In this document: positions 1 through 10,264 of the stretch, in pieces
Layout of the letters: each line of letters starts with the position of its first letter
How positions within the stretch are numbered: the first letter of the stretch is position 1
Assembly: GCA_020091685.1 (NCBI GenBank)
Contig: CM034613.1
Location: forward strand, 16,450,932 to 16,514,931
Length of the DNA: 64,000 nt
Direction of reading: 5' to 3'
Origin: Lutjanus erythropterus
Lineage: Eukaryota > Chordata > Actinopteri > Lutjaniformes > Lutjanidae
Program-made: the position numbers and the translations under genes
Notes under the pieces: model-generated
Database searches by the model: none
What the model was told of the DNA's origin: nothing
What the model saw: the letters and a program-made list of their open reading frames with translations, nothing else

Positions 1-615
1 TTTTAATATCTGAAATTAACATAATGAAGGTCACTCAATATAGTGCACATCTCCCCCAGGCAACTCAAAAAGAGCAGTTGGATGTGGGACTTTGTAATCA
101 CCAACATTTTGATCAGTAACTCTGATTTAATTCGATTTTTTTTTTCTCAGTAACCAGATTGCAGCGACATTTATTTTGTAATTTAAGGTCATAGTCACCT
201 TTGACCACCAAAATCTAATTAGTTCATCCTTCAGTCCAGGTAGAGATTTATACCAAGTTTGAAGAAATTCTCTTCAAATGTTTCTAAGATATCTTGTTCA
301 TGAGAGAGGGACAGACATGAGGTCACAGTGGCCTTTGACTTTCAACCACCAAAAATCTAAGCAGGTCATCTTGGAGTCCAAGTGGATGTTTGTGCCAAGT
401 TTGAACAAATCCCTCATTCTTGAGATAGGGGGACATACACAAGGTCATTATGACTTTGACCTCTGACCTTTTATCACCAAAATTTTATCAGGTCATTCTT
501 GAGTTAAAGTGAATATTTGTGCCAAATTTGAAGAAATTCCCTCGAGGTGTTCTTAAGATATCACATTCACAAGAATGGGATGACCCAAAAGCATAATAGC
601 TGTCGCTGGCATGGA
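1..615. repeat. Teleost interspersed repeat of about 130-bp tandem units
   Basis: About three to four diverged copies of one unit follow each other (roughly 185-340, 341-475 and 476-600). Each contains a 'gaccaccaaaatct' or similar motif, then 'caggtcat', then 'gtgccaagtttgaa' followed by 'aagatatc'. This layout is familiar from dispersed fish repeats. No reading frame of interest is present. The family name is not known to me. Confidence 0.65.
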
Positions 616-3479
616 GGAATTTAAAAGAAGAAGTTTTTTTCAAGAATTCTGAATCACAGAGGTTCTTCGGCATACAGTCATGAATGTGCACAAAAGAAAT
701 CAGGCTGATCGGTCCAGAAGATTAGCTGTGGACGGCCTCCAGATCTGTTCATCATGCACACAAGCAAACCATCACATTGTTATTAGGGAAACTTTTACAT
801 TTGAGCCTAAACTTGTGCAATTGTATTGCATCCACACTCAAATTATTTTCCAGCTGACTTTTCTTCAGCCTTTTCTTCTTTTGCTCTTTTATTTCTTTCC
901 AATAGTTGGTAAGTAATACAAGCTCCAGGTCATCACACAAACATCCACATACACACACATCTACCTTGCATTCACACTGTACATTATTTGGGAAAATCGA
1001 CACTATCTACAATCTGCTTCCTCGTCGGACAGCTGACACAGAGACCAAACTAACCTCAGCCTCATTTTCTAACCATAAAGGAATCCTCAGATAGACCATT
1101 AGGAGCCCAGATATGGATCTAGAAAGCATTGGTCCGACCTGTCGTCATGACTTCTGTTTCCATTTGGGAGCGATGGCGTCATAGCCCAGGGGAAATGATG
1201 GAGGTGGTGGAGGTGGCGGGGGTATATTAAGACAGGTGGGAGAGTTCCTATTTGTTGAGCAGCCATGTTGTTTTGGTAGCGACCGTGTCAGCGATTGGCT
1301 GCGCTGCTGTGTTGGAGCCTGTGATTGAAAATAAAAAGAGAAAAATAGACCCGCTGACTGATGACCGCTCGCTCAGTGGTACACTGAGGGGGCGTCTGTG
1401 GGGTGTTTTTTTATTAATACTCATGAGGTCCAAATGTCTTCACACGCTTCTTTATGGGGCCGCACGATCCACAGGGCTCCTTATAGAAACTATATTGAAA
1501 AGATTCAGGATTGTGATTATAACGATCCCCTAACGGCCCCCCAAAGTTAGCTTTAGCCAGCTTTGCAAATAAAGAATATCGTCAGGGAAATCCAATATCA
1601 AGACACTTTGCTGATCTATGCTGACTGAGTGCTGACCAGAAAAAACAATTTAAGTTACTTGTTAGACAGGGTCCCATCCCTTCACCACTGCATGATACAC
1701 TGTAAAAAAAAAAGAAAAAAGAGGGAAGTTGAGAAAACGTTAAAGTGAAGCAACCAGCCAGGACTAAGGAGCTAAAGACTAATTTGTTGGGTCAGATTAG
1801 GTTAAGAAGTACACTCAAAGTGCTATCTTAAGTTTGTCAACTTCCTTTTCTTGCTCAAAGCAATATCCAAAGTATATTTTCTGAGGAATCACTTTTTAAA
1901 ACTTAAAAAAAAAAATGTTAATCTGCATACATGAATGTTCTTAACCATTTTTACTGCCCTTTTTGCATCACATTATATTATCTTGATGCATGTTCTTTAA
2001 AACATGACCATAAATGGAATATAAATGCATTTAGGCTGAGTTAACAGGTAATTTTATTGTTTTTATTTCCTCTCACCAGGAAAACAATATGGGACATTTT
2101 AGTTTATTTCATCAGACTCTCAATTCCTCCTCTCATCAATAAAACAATATGGTCAATATTTTGCATCATCACCCAAGTCTACCTGTCCCTCAGCAATTGA
2201 AAAGCAGCTGAAAATCCACATCTTTTCACCAGGAGCTGGTGGAGACCAAAAATGGCGCTAAAAGAGAGCAAATATTAGACTTATATTTGTTAGTTGTCAA
2301 GAAACATGACTCCAAATGAATGCTAATGTTACTGTTGGATGTGAAAGTGTAAAAATGTTGGCAAATAAGTTTGCACTTTCTGCAAAAGTGGCAATGGAAG
2401 AGCGCAGTAGCCTATTGTTACAGTAAGGTTAGCTTATGCAGTTGTTAAACAAAAGTTGTAGGTAAAGAAAGCATGATGTTAGGAAAGGGTACTGACAAAA
2501 AACTGGTAAAACTTAAACCAATCAAGACTCAAAATGGCACATTTTATTGGGGCTGAAATTTAAGGTGTTTTGTACATGAAAACACAACCAAACTAATGAC
2601 AACAGCAACAACACAGCAGCTATTTAAGTTAAGCATGTACAGTAGAGTGCAGGGTTACAGCTCACATGCACGCACGTATAATAATACAAACTGGTGTGTG
2701 TCAGAGGGACTGAGAGGGGGGAAGGACAGACAATGTGTGCGTGTGTGTGTGTGTGAGTGCATGCACGGTAATGTTTTGGAGGCAAAGTATCTGCCAGTGT
2801 GTGTGTGTGTGTATGTGAATGCGAAACACCTGCTGCGCTGCTGCAGGAAGCACCTGTCAGCAGTCGTCTCCTCGGTGCGGCCTCTGTCGACATGAGGGGT
2901 TTGATCCTAAAACTCCCCAAACACACACACTTACACAGACACTAACAGACAACTTAAGCCCGCGGTCCGCTCTGCTGCAGGGTGTTATCTGCGGCTTTGC
3001 TCACTTTAAACTGACAACATGCACGTTTCTGAGGCGCTGTGGACGAGTGAAGGGCTGATGTTTTTGTGGCACATGGACAGATGGAGGCCATATACAGAAA
3101 TTTCCTATTTTAATTCTTAAATTAACAAGATTTTAACAAGAATTTTCTCAATTTGGCATTACTTAAGCAAATGCACACTGCTGGTGTAAGTCCTGCCACT
3201 GGTCACTTGCTCCAAGCAGCACTGTGGGGAGGAAACAACAAAAAATGTCTCCAGACTTGCAAATGTTCACCAAAACAAGTTCCCCCTCAACACTATTTAG
3301 CAGCAGCACCATCGCTGCATCCTGGGCATAGCGCCACACAAGACGTTTGTGATTGGTTTAAAGAAATGCAAACAAGTCGGGGTGTTTTTTTCCCGTTATA
3401 GCAGGACATGCATGTGGAGCCAGACCTTTCTCCAGTGCTGAGTGCTGTGGAGAAATGTCTGGCTATGTGAGACTAGCTA

Positions 3480-3730
3480 GTTAGTAAGTTCCCACTTCAG
3501 GTGGAAAAGTTAAAAATAAAACCGCTTTACGGTTATTCTAAAGTTAGGATTTAAGATTTTGGGAAGTTAGGATGCTTGTGTAATACACATTTTCAACTTT
3601 CAGTTAAAGTAGGAACATTGACTTCTCTGATTTTTTTTTTTTCCTAAATCAGATCCTAACTGTAATTACCACAGTTACCAAACAGTTAATATTGGATCTG
3701 CAGGTTGGGAAGTTTCTGTAATACGGCCCA
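3480..3730. repeat. Dispersed repeat, copy 1 (related to 56.0-56.5 kb)
   Basis: Shares blocks such as 'accaaacagttaa', 'cagatcctaac' or 'caggtcctaac', 'caggtggaaaa' and 'ttttgggaagtt' with the 56.0-56.5 kb region. The block order is similar in both places, which points to a shared mobile element. The family is not identified. Confidence 0.5.
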
Positions 3731-4007
3731 GCTTCTTCTTCTCTTTCAGTGTGCGTTTGTGAGTGTGTGGTATTATGTTTACAACCTGCTGAGGGTACGC
3801 TTTACGAGAGGTGACTCCTCCCGCACTGCAGCCAGAGCCAAAGTTCAACTAGACCTCTACACACACTCACACACTCTCTCTTATTTTTATCTTCTCATTT
3901 CCTTTTTCTCACACACACACTTCAAATTTCACTTCACTTAATTCTCAAGTTATTGTGTCACACTGGAGAGTTCAAGTACAAGTTCAGCAAGTTTCGCACT
4001 GTTTTCT

Positions 4008-4009
<2 letters not shown>

Positions 4010-4053
<44 letters not shown>
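4010..4053. repeat. (AC)22 microsatellite
   Basis: Forty-four bases of uninterrupted AC dinucleotides. It creates the His-Thr-rich open frame around it, which is not a gene. Confidence 0.98.
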
Positions 4054-4056
<3 letters not shown>

Positions 4057-5210
4057 TACAAACAGGGCTTCTGTTAACCTGAGAGGCAGAGGGTCAATCC
4101 CTGTGATCCGCAGCCTGCATGCCTTCCATACAGACACGCCGCCGACACAGCAACCTGACTCCCAGCTAGATTAGGACTAATCAAGCATGGCACGGCTCCG
4201 GGCAGCAACGCCATCCATGACACACACATGCAGACACCCACAATTTACATACATATACACTGTACTGCAAACATGTGTGCAACAGCCATGTTTACTGTTT
4301 CCTACAAATTACTGCTCTAACGGGGTGAAATGTTATTTTCAAGAGCAAAATCGCTGCCACCATCAGTTGTCCAGATGTGCAGTGAGCCCCACTTTTCCAT
4401 ATTCCTGTCTTTTCCGCCCGGGGTGGAATTCAACAAAGTCCATTAATTCAAATGCTAAACTTAATTACAAATTCAAGATATTGCATTTTGAGTTGAGGAA
4501 ATTCTCCTTCCTTATAAAAATTTAAAAACTTTCCCTGGATTAGTTATGTACTGTCAGAAAGGACAACGGCACTATGTGATCTCATAGATATATATATACT
4601 TTTGAGCCATGTTTCTGTCTCTGTTCACACAAAAAGGCAAAAAAGGAAAGAAGCTTGTAAGAAAGAAGCACATAAAATTTTTAATCTTCAACCAAATCAC
4701 AAATCAAAAATCCCTCAATATCTTAAAATGTAAAACATAATAATTTCAGCAATATTATTCCTGATTATTCAACTCTTATTTAACTAATTTTACACATACA
4801 CACAAAAGGGATTCATCCCTGTTATATCAAAAATAATATATACATTTTGATTCAATAAAATATAATTACACACGATTGTATACATCTACAAAAAAATTCA
4901 GATTAAATATGTATAACTAATAATTTTATGCTAAAATTATTTGGGCATTCAAATAAATAATAGGGTCATGAGACACTCTTATGATTATAAGAAAACACCA
5001 GTCTGTTAAACTGTGAATAAATTAGTTTGTCATAATTCATGCTGTCACATGTGTAATGGACGTCTCCTGTAAAAATGTTCCCACCAGCTCCTCCAGGTGT
5101 CCAGCAGTCATCTGGTCCTGTCTTTGGTCACAAAAGTCTGGGACGTCTCAGACCTTCCTCCTCAGCTTTGTAGTCTGAACCTCATTCTGTCTTTGTAGTC
5201 GTCAGGCGGA

Positions 5211-5328
5211 ACTTTATTTTGGCAGCCACCGTGTTAGAGGGGACAGCTGATTTATGACGCAGGGGGCAGCAGGGCGATCCCTCCAGTTTCTCTCAGTTTG
5301 GGACATGCTCTGGATGTTGTTATGGCGT

Positions 5329-5367
<39 letters not shown>

Positions 5368-5642
5368 GTCCTCAGTCTGTTAGTACTGCAGAGCTGGAGT
5401 CGGGGTCCAGGATTAGCGATCAAACGAGCGAGGGGGGTGTTTTGGGGTAAAAGGTTGGGGGGTAACATTAGCCCTGTCTGTCCAGGTGGTGTGGTTGAAA
5501 AGAGACTCCCATCTGTGGTGTGGATGGGTCCAACATGGGCTGTATGAGTGTGTGTTAGCTTCCAACATGGTGTATGTGTGTGTGAATGACTTTTATGGGG
5601 CGTACACTTCGGGTGAACTCCGTCTAGTTGGATTTGAACCAT
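5211..5642 (-). other. Minus-strand ORF ending in a poly(A)-signal-like site; possible 3' UTR
   Basis: A 142-codon open frame runs from 5642 to 5214 on the minus strand. Its stop codon lies within a minus-strand AATAAA at 5216-5211. The peptide contains a Cys-Val stretch made by the CA microsatellite and His-Thr stretches from GT-rich DNA, and I recognise no domain. It could be the tail of an untranslated exon of an unseen transcript, or chance. Upstream minus-strand exons were looked for up to efcab1 and not found. Confidence 0.25.
5331..5364. repeat. (AC)17 microsatellite
   Basis: Thirty-four bases of perfect AC repeat. Confidence 0.97.
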
Positions 5643-6424
5643 AACCGATTGGATTTCAGGCTCGGGAAGGTGACCCCTGACCTTTTTTTACAACATCTGC
5701 ACCCCTGACTTCTCAAACACTTTTCAACTTCATGTTAGTCCCTGTGCCACCCAGTTCATCTGCCTGTACCACAAAACATATACTGTTATTACAACTACAT
5801 GTTTTTATTTGTTATTTGTCTTTTCTAGTAACAGCCTCAAGTAAAGGTTAACTTAATTTAGATCATTTCTCCAGTTTAACGCACTCAATATATACACACT
5901 GCTTTCTCATGAATCCTGGGTACGTATCAGGGTTGCCAGGTCTGTGTGACTAAATCAGCCAAATAACCACTCATAATCAATGGTGAATAAAACAGCACAA
6001 CAGCAGAGCTCAAAATATGCTTACTTGTTTACTTTTTAGTACCCTATATACTGCTTTCTGTACTGCATACTGTGCTTATGATATTGCAAAATGACACGAC
6101 TTTAGTTCATTTAAATACCCAAGAGGTACTTCAGGTAAGGTAATCATCTTTTCAAGTGTGAATTCAAGTGCTTTTAGATGCTTACAATTATGACACATCA
6201 ATGAAAAGTCAATGTTCAAAACCCTACAAATAAATAAAAATAGTTGACTTGTAATCATTTTAACAGCAAACCTCTAAGTTTTAAAAAAGAATGACGTCTT
6301 CCTCTCACTGTGAGAGTATCAGGAAAAACGTGTTTGTTTAATGCTGAAGATGGCGAGGAATGGTGAGGATGGTGCTGCTGCAAAATAGTGTTGGGAGGGA
6401 GCTTGTTTTGGTGGAACATTTGCA

Positions 6425-6640
6425 GGTGCTAACACCAGAACCTTTTTTATATTCCAAACGTTTCATCTAGAACCCACCAGGGGGTTCAACCAAGAACTTT
6501 TAATAGAACCCTTAGTCTTACAAAGAACCCTTGCCAAAAAAAAAGGGTTCTTCAGAAGCAAACGGTTCTGGGTAGAACCTCAGCCCCTCAGGAAGGATCT
6601 GTTTGGAACTCTTATTTGCACCGTGGGAGGAAGAGGAGAC
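6425..6640. repeat. GAACC-rich fold-back element
   Basis: Repeated 'agaaccc' and 'gggttc' blocks in both orientations. A hairpin centred on a run of A near 6536 pairs 'aagaaccctt' with 'aagggttctt'. It resembles small fold-back DNA elements common in fish genomes. Confidence 0.5.
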
Positions 6641-7339
6641 ATGTTCCAAAAAGTGGGGCAACTTCAGTGCTGTGGAAGTGGTTTGGTTACAAACATCTTG
6701 CTCCACTTATTTAATTGTGACAGTTGGTTTCTCCATCCTTCCGAGCCGAAGGATGAAGAAAAGGTCGACATTGCTCTGGTTCACCCCCACCTTTGGTTTG
6801 GTCTACCCCAAACTTGGCAAGTCACTCCGTCCACATAAGCAACGTTAGAAAGACTGCTGAGGAGAAGTACACTTGCAAGTATTCTATCCACCTCAGTGGT
6901 TTTGAGCTTTGGTTTTGCTGAGTAAGTCGCTAATATAATCTATGAAATGTGTGTGTACAGACAGGTGACAAATTACAAGAAAAAAACTGAGCTAACGAAA
7001 TGAGAAACAGTGAAATTAGATGCTTCCATACAGTGCATGAATGGTTATAATGGTATAACGGTATATAATGGTATGAAATGTGAATATTACACTGTGGCCT
7101 TCACTGTCACCCAGACTTAACTCAGCTTAACACTGATAGGTGTTTTTTTTTTTTGTTTGGATGTTAGGTTTGAGTAAGGTTTCATGATGCAGTAAGAAAC
7201 AAAAAAATGTGCTTTTTAATGGCTGTTTGCAGGTCATTAATTATTTAACTTTTAAACGGTAACTTTGCAGGCCTAAACGCACGAATAGCTTCATGATGGA
7301 GCCTCTACGACGCACTGCAGGTTACTTGAACGCCACACT

Positions 7340-7353
7340 GTTGCCATGGTGAC
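7340..7353. promoter_or_regulatory. RFX X-box of the efcab1 promoter
   Basis: The sequence GTTGCCATGGTGAC fits the X-box consensus bound by RFX factors: two inverted half-sites with a 2-bp spacer. It lies 52 bp before the efcab1 start codon. X-boxes close to the start are a known mark of motile-cilia genes, which matches the product. A forkhead-like GTAAACA at 7400-7406 overlaps the start codon and could be a FOXJ1 site, but a motif that short can occur by chance. Confidence 0.75.
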
Positions 7354-7405
7354 GGAATGTCAACATCGCTCCTGTTGCTGAACTCGTGCCGTCCAACCCG
7401 TAAAC

Positions 7406-9708
7406 ATGTCTGCAATGTCCGCAATGAACAGAAAGCTGATACAAACTCTGGCTGAAACCATCTCAAAACAAGTGGAGCACTGTGAGTATTCAGTTATAAT
7501 TCATCTAACTATCTAAATATTGGTCTGTTGCGCTGTTGCCTGCCTACAGACCAATGCCTGCGACTTTTCAAGAAAAAAAAAACTCTCAACATGTCACACA
7601 GTTCATAAAACACCTGCTATTTTCATTCCTTAGTCAACAAAACAGAGGTTGAGCATCTTATCCGAGAGTACCACGTCCTCCTGGGGGAGCCGACCGTCCC
7701 TGGGAGAGCAGCTCACGGCCTGGACAAAGGGAGGTTCAGGAGCATCCTGTACAACATGTTTGGGATGACCGACAACATGATCATGGACAGAGGTACTCTG
7801 TCTGTTACTGTGGCACACAGTGACACAGGACAATTAAAGTACATTTACTCAAGCACCGTCAAAAAAAAAAAAAAAAAAAAAGAGGAATTTTATGCTACTT
7901 TATACTTCAACTCCACTGAATCTAAGAGGTAGTTAAATATTGTAGTTTCACTCCACTGTATTTGTTGTATTTGAAAAATTGAAAATTCACTAAATATACT
8001 ATTTAAAAACCCTTAGCAGTAATACTAATCCAAAAACATCATATATAATAGTAAAACGAGTATTTTGTTAGAATGACATTTAGTGGGAATGATCATTTTT
8101 GCATCACAAGTTTAATTTTCACATCTCTCTCCAAAAAAAAAAATTAAGTTTAGTTGTTGGGGTGTGTGCCAAACATAAATTTGCCCATAAGTTTGCCCAC
8201 ATTTTAAGAACAAAATTTGTAGGTCAGGGCATCTCTGCAGCACAAGAGAACTTCATTAAAATGCTGTTTTGTCACACTTTTAACTTTGTCAAACAGTTGC
8301 AGCTTCTGTCATTTGGATATTTGTCTTGGACATGTTGTGATTTTGATAATATTTCAATTAGCCCCAGTTTTGAATGCAGGATTTTTACCTGTAGTGGAGT
8401 ATTTCACAGTGTGGTATTAGTACATCAGCCGAATGCTTCTCACCACTGCATAACCTGTTTGGTAGGACAAACATGTAGGATTTACAATAACCAGTTTAGA
8501 CACAGAGGTCTGTGATTGTTAGGTAACCTGGACACGTTCTGATTATCTGTCCTCCAGTCTTCAGGACATTCGACAAAGACAACGACGGCTTCATCAGTAT
8601 GAATGAGTGGATTGAAGGACTGTCGGTTTTCCTTCGAGGGACCTTGGATGAAAAAATAAAATGTAAGCTCTCAAAACCCACACATCAGAATCAGAGTTAC
8701 AGTTATCCAGGTTATAACCTCTTCCCTCTTCGTGTGGCTCAGACTGCTTCCATGTGTACGACTTGAACGGCGATGAGTACATCTCCAGAGAGGAGATGTT
8801 TCAGATGCTGAAGAACAGCCTCGTCAGACAGCCCACGGAGGAGGACCCCGATGAGGGAGTCAAAGACCTGGTGGAGATCACACTCAAGAAGATGGTGAGG
8901 GGATGGATGCTGCTGGATTATTGGTTTACTGTATCTGGATTTAGGTCTGCAGCGCTCTGTGCCACCTCGCGTCTCACATTTTACTGTTTCAGAGTAAGAG
9001 AAGCACATTATTGTTTATTTTTGTAGGACCATGACCATGATGGCAAACTATCTTTTGCTGACTTCGAAAAGGCAGTGAGAGAGGAGAATCTATTACTTGA
9101 GGCTTTTGGAACCTGCATCCCCGACACCGAGGTAATCACGAATTAAAGTGACGCTTCACCTCAAAATCAAAATGACATATTTCTGTGTGGTGGTGGTGTC
9201 CTCATCACTTTAATTTCACCAACAATCGAATCATCATGTTTCGAATCATAGCAACCGGAGCGTCTCTGCTTAAATAACACCGAGCCTCCAAAGTGCTCCC
9301 AGCTGATTGTTCTCAGAGGAGAATCTTGTATTTTCAGCTGGATAAAAAATACTTTAGTGGAAATGCTGCTCATCCATGAAACGATGTACACTTCCTTCTG
9401 CATGGTGATTCAGTTGGTGTTTGTAGTTCGGTAGAAAGAAATAGTTTCATTATGTTTGAGCGATGGCAGACATCTTTTCAGCTGATATCTCCAAAACTCT
9501 ACAACTTGGACCGAAACAATCCAGTGGGATAAATAGCACTACAGGCAAGGAGCACAATATGTATTTTAGGGTGAACCGTCCCTTTAAAGGCTGTTGAAAA
9601 ACTAATAATTTCAAAGTGAGAAATTGTTCATCTTAAATTCTGCTTTCCTGTTTTCAGAGTATTGAAGCATTTGAGCGGCATGCACTTCAGGAACAACTGG
9701 AACAATGA
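7406..9708 (+). CDS. efcab1: Calaxin, EF-hand calcium-binding domain-containing protein 1 (6 exons, 215 aa)
   Basis: Exons: 7406-7481, 7634-7792, 8558-8662, 8743-8894, 9027-9131, 9658-9708, all with GT-AG introns and frame kept. Calaxin is a neuronal-calcium-sensor-like protein of the ciliary and flagellar axoneme that tethers outer-arm dynein in a calcium-dependent way. The protein shows the family's [13 protein letters not shown] segment and three EF-hand loops: [24 protein letters not shown] and [12 protein letters not shown], each with acidic residues at positions 1, 3, 5 and 12 or equivalents. [19 protein letters not shown] is near-identical to the human protein as I remember it. Length fits human (211 aa). 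The first ATG gives [10 protein letters not shown]; the third Met matches the human start, so the first six residues may be extra. The last exon is short and its C-terminus differs from mammals. Confidence 0.95.
7837..8080. repeat. Dispersed fish repeat with A21 run in efcab1 intron 2
   Basis: Contains 'aagtacatttactcaag', a run of 21 A (7861-7881) and 'attttatgctactttatact', blocks I know from a very common teleost dispersed element. Related text recurs near 26.24-26.63 kb. Confidence 0.6.
8081..8420. repeat. Dispersed repeat, copy 1 (related to 43.36-43.67 kb)
   Basis: Shares 'gaatgatcatttttgca', 'tttaatttt', a 'ccaaac' block and 'cacacttttaacttt' with the 43.36-43.67 kb stretch in the same order. 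It sits in efcab1 intron 2. Confidence 0.5.
9143..9587. mobile_element. Fold-back MITE family P1, copy in efcab1 intron 5
   Basis: Bounded by TTAA on both sides. The left end reads AGTGACGCTTCACC and the right end, reversed, AGGGACGGTTCACCC. An internal block, read on the minus strand, contains 'cctgtagtgctattta' and a 'gttttggagata' motif shared with the other copies of this family in the window. TTAA target sites suggest piggyBac-like mobilisation; this is inference. Confidence 0.6.
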
Positions 9709-9746
9709 AGAAATCATTCATGTGCATTTCCAGCCACGTGGTCTTT

Positions 9747-9797
9747 AATAAAAACATTAAGAGATGTTTGCATTGTGATGCAAAACATGTAAATAAA
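9747..9797 (+). terminator. Poly(A) signals of efcab1
   Basis: AATAAA at 9747-9752 and again at 9792-9797, 39 and 84 bases after the stop codon. A third lies at 9985-9990. Which one is used cannot be told from sequence. Confidence 0.6.
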
Positions 9798-10178
9798 AAC
9801 AAACTGCCAAGAGAAACTGTTCGAATGGTCATTTTCCAAAGTGGTGGCAGTAATCTCTGCATCAAGGCAGCTCATTTGATCAAATATGTCGACGTGGTTT
9901 CACCTTTTTCTCCACTGGTGTTGGTGTCAGATGCTGCTGTACAAATTGTGAGGTAAATTTGTGATCTGTGATATCAAATTATAAAATAAAAACTGACTTT
10001 ACTTAACTGGGTTTCTAATTAAGTGTGGGATGTGTTTGTACTGTCTGACAACAAATGCTACTAAATTAAAAAATGTTTCTCATGTTTATAATCTGCACTA
10101 TTTTAATTCAAACAGAAAATGTTAAAGTGGGGTTTCAGAAGTTGCAAAAAAGTGACACGATTTTATTAATAAATTACG

Positions 10179-10184
10179 TTTATT
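10179..10184 (-). terminator. Poly(A) signal of the ABR-like gene
   Basis: AATAAA on the minus strand about 80 bases after the stop codon at 10265. Another minus-strand AATAAA lies at 10167-10162. The gene converges on efcab1, whose own signals are about 0.4 kb away. Confidence 0.6.
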
Positions 10185-10264
10185 GTGTTGCAGTGCTCAC
10201 AGATTTTTTGTAATACAAACATGCACAGTGTTTCCTTCTCCAGCTGCTGACACTGATGGTGGTC

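Larger units (their letters stand above)
616..7339. other. Intergenic DNA left of efcab1
   Basis: No convincing exon was found on either strand over this 6.7 kb. It holds an unassigned GC-richer part with GT/CA runs (2.63-3.06 kb), a dispersed repeat (3.48-3.73 kb), CA microsatellites (4.01 and 5.33 kb), AT-rich DNA (4.45-5.05 kb), a GAACC-rich fold-back element (6.43-6.64 kb) and a minus-strand ORF with an AATAAA at its end (5.21-5.64 kb) listed separately. The open frames here are short and mostly translate simple repeats. Confidence 0.6.

Noticed and set aside
2596-2926. Overlapping open frames of about 100 aa on both strands
   Set aside because: They run through GT/CA-rich DNA, have no domain and no splice context that builds a gene.
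3953-4174. His-Thr repeat open frame
   Set aside because: Product of the (AC)22 microsatellite.
5620-5645. Possible tRNA B-box (minus strand GGTTCAAATCC)
   Set aside because: The flanking bases cannot form a five-pair T-stem and no A-box lies at the right distance; treated as chance.
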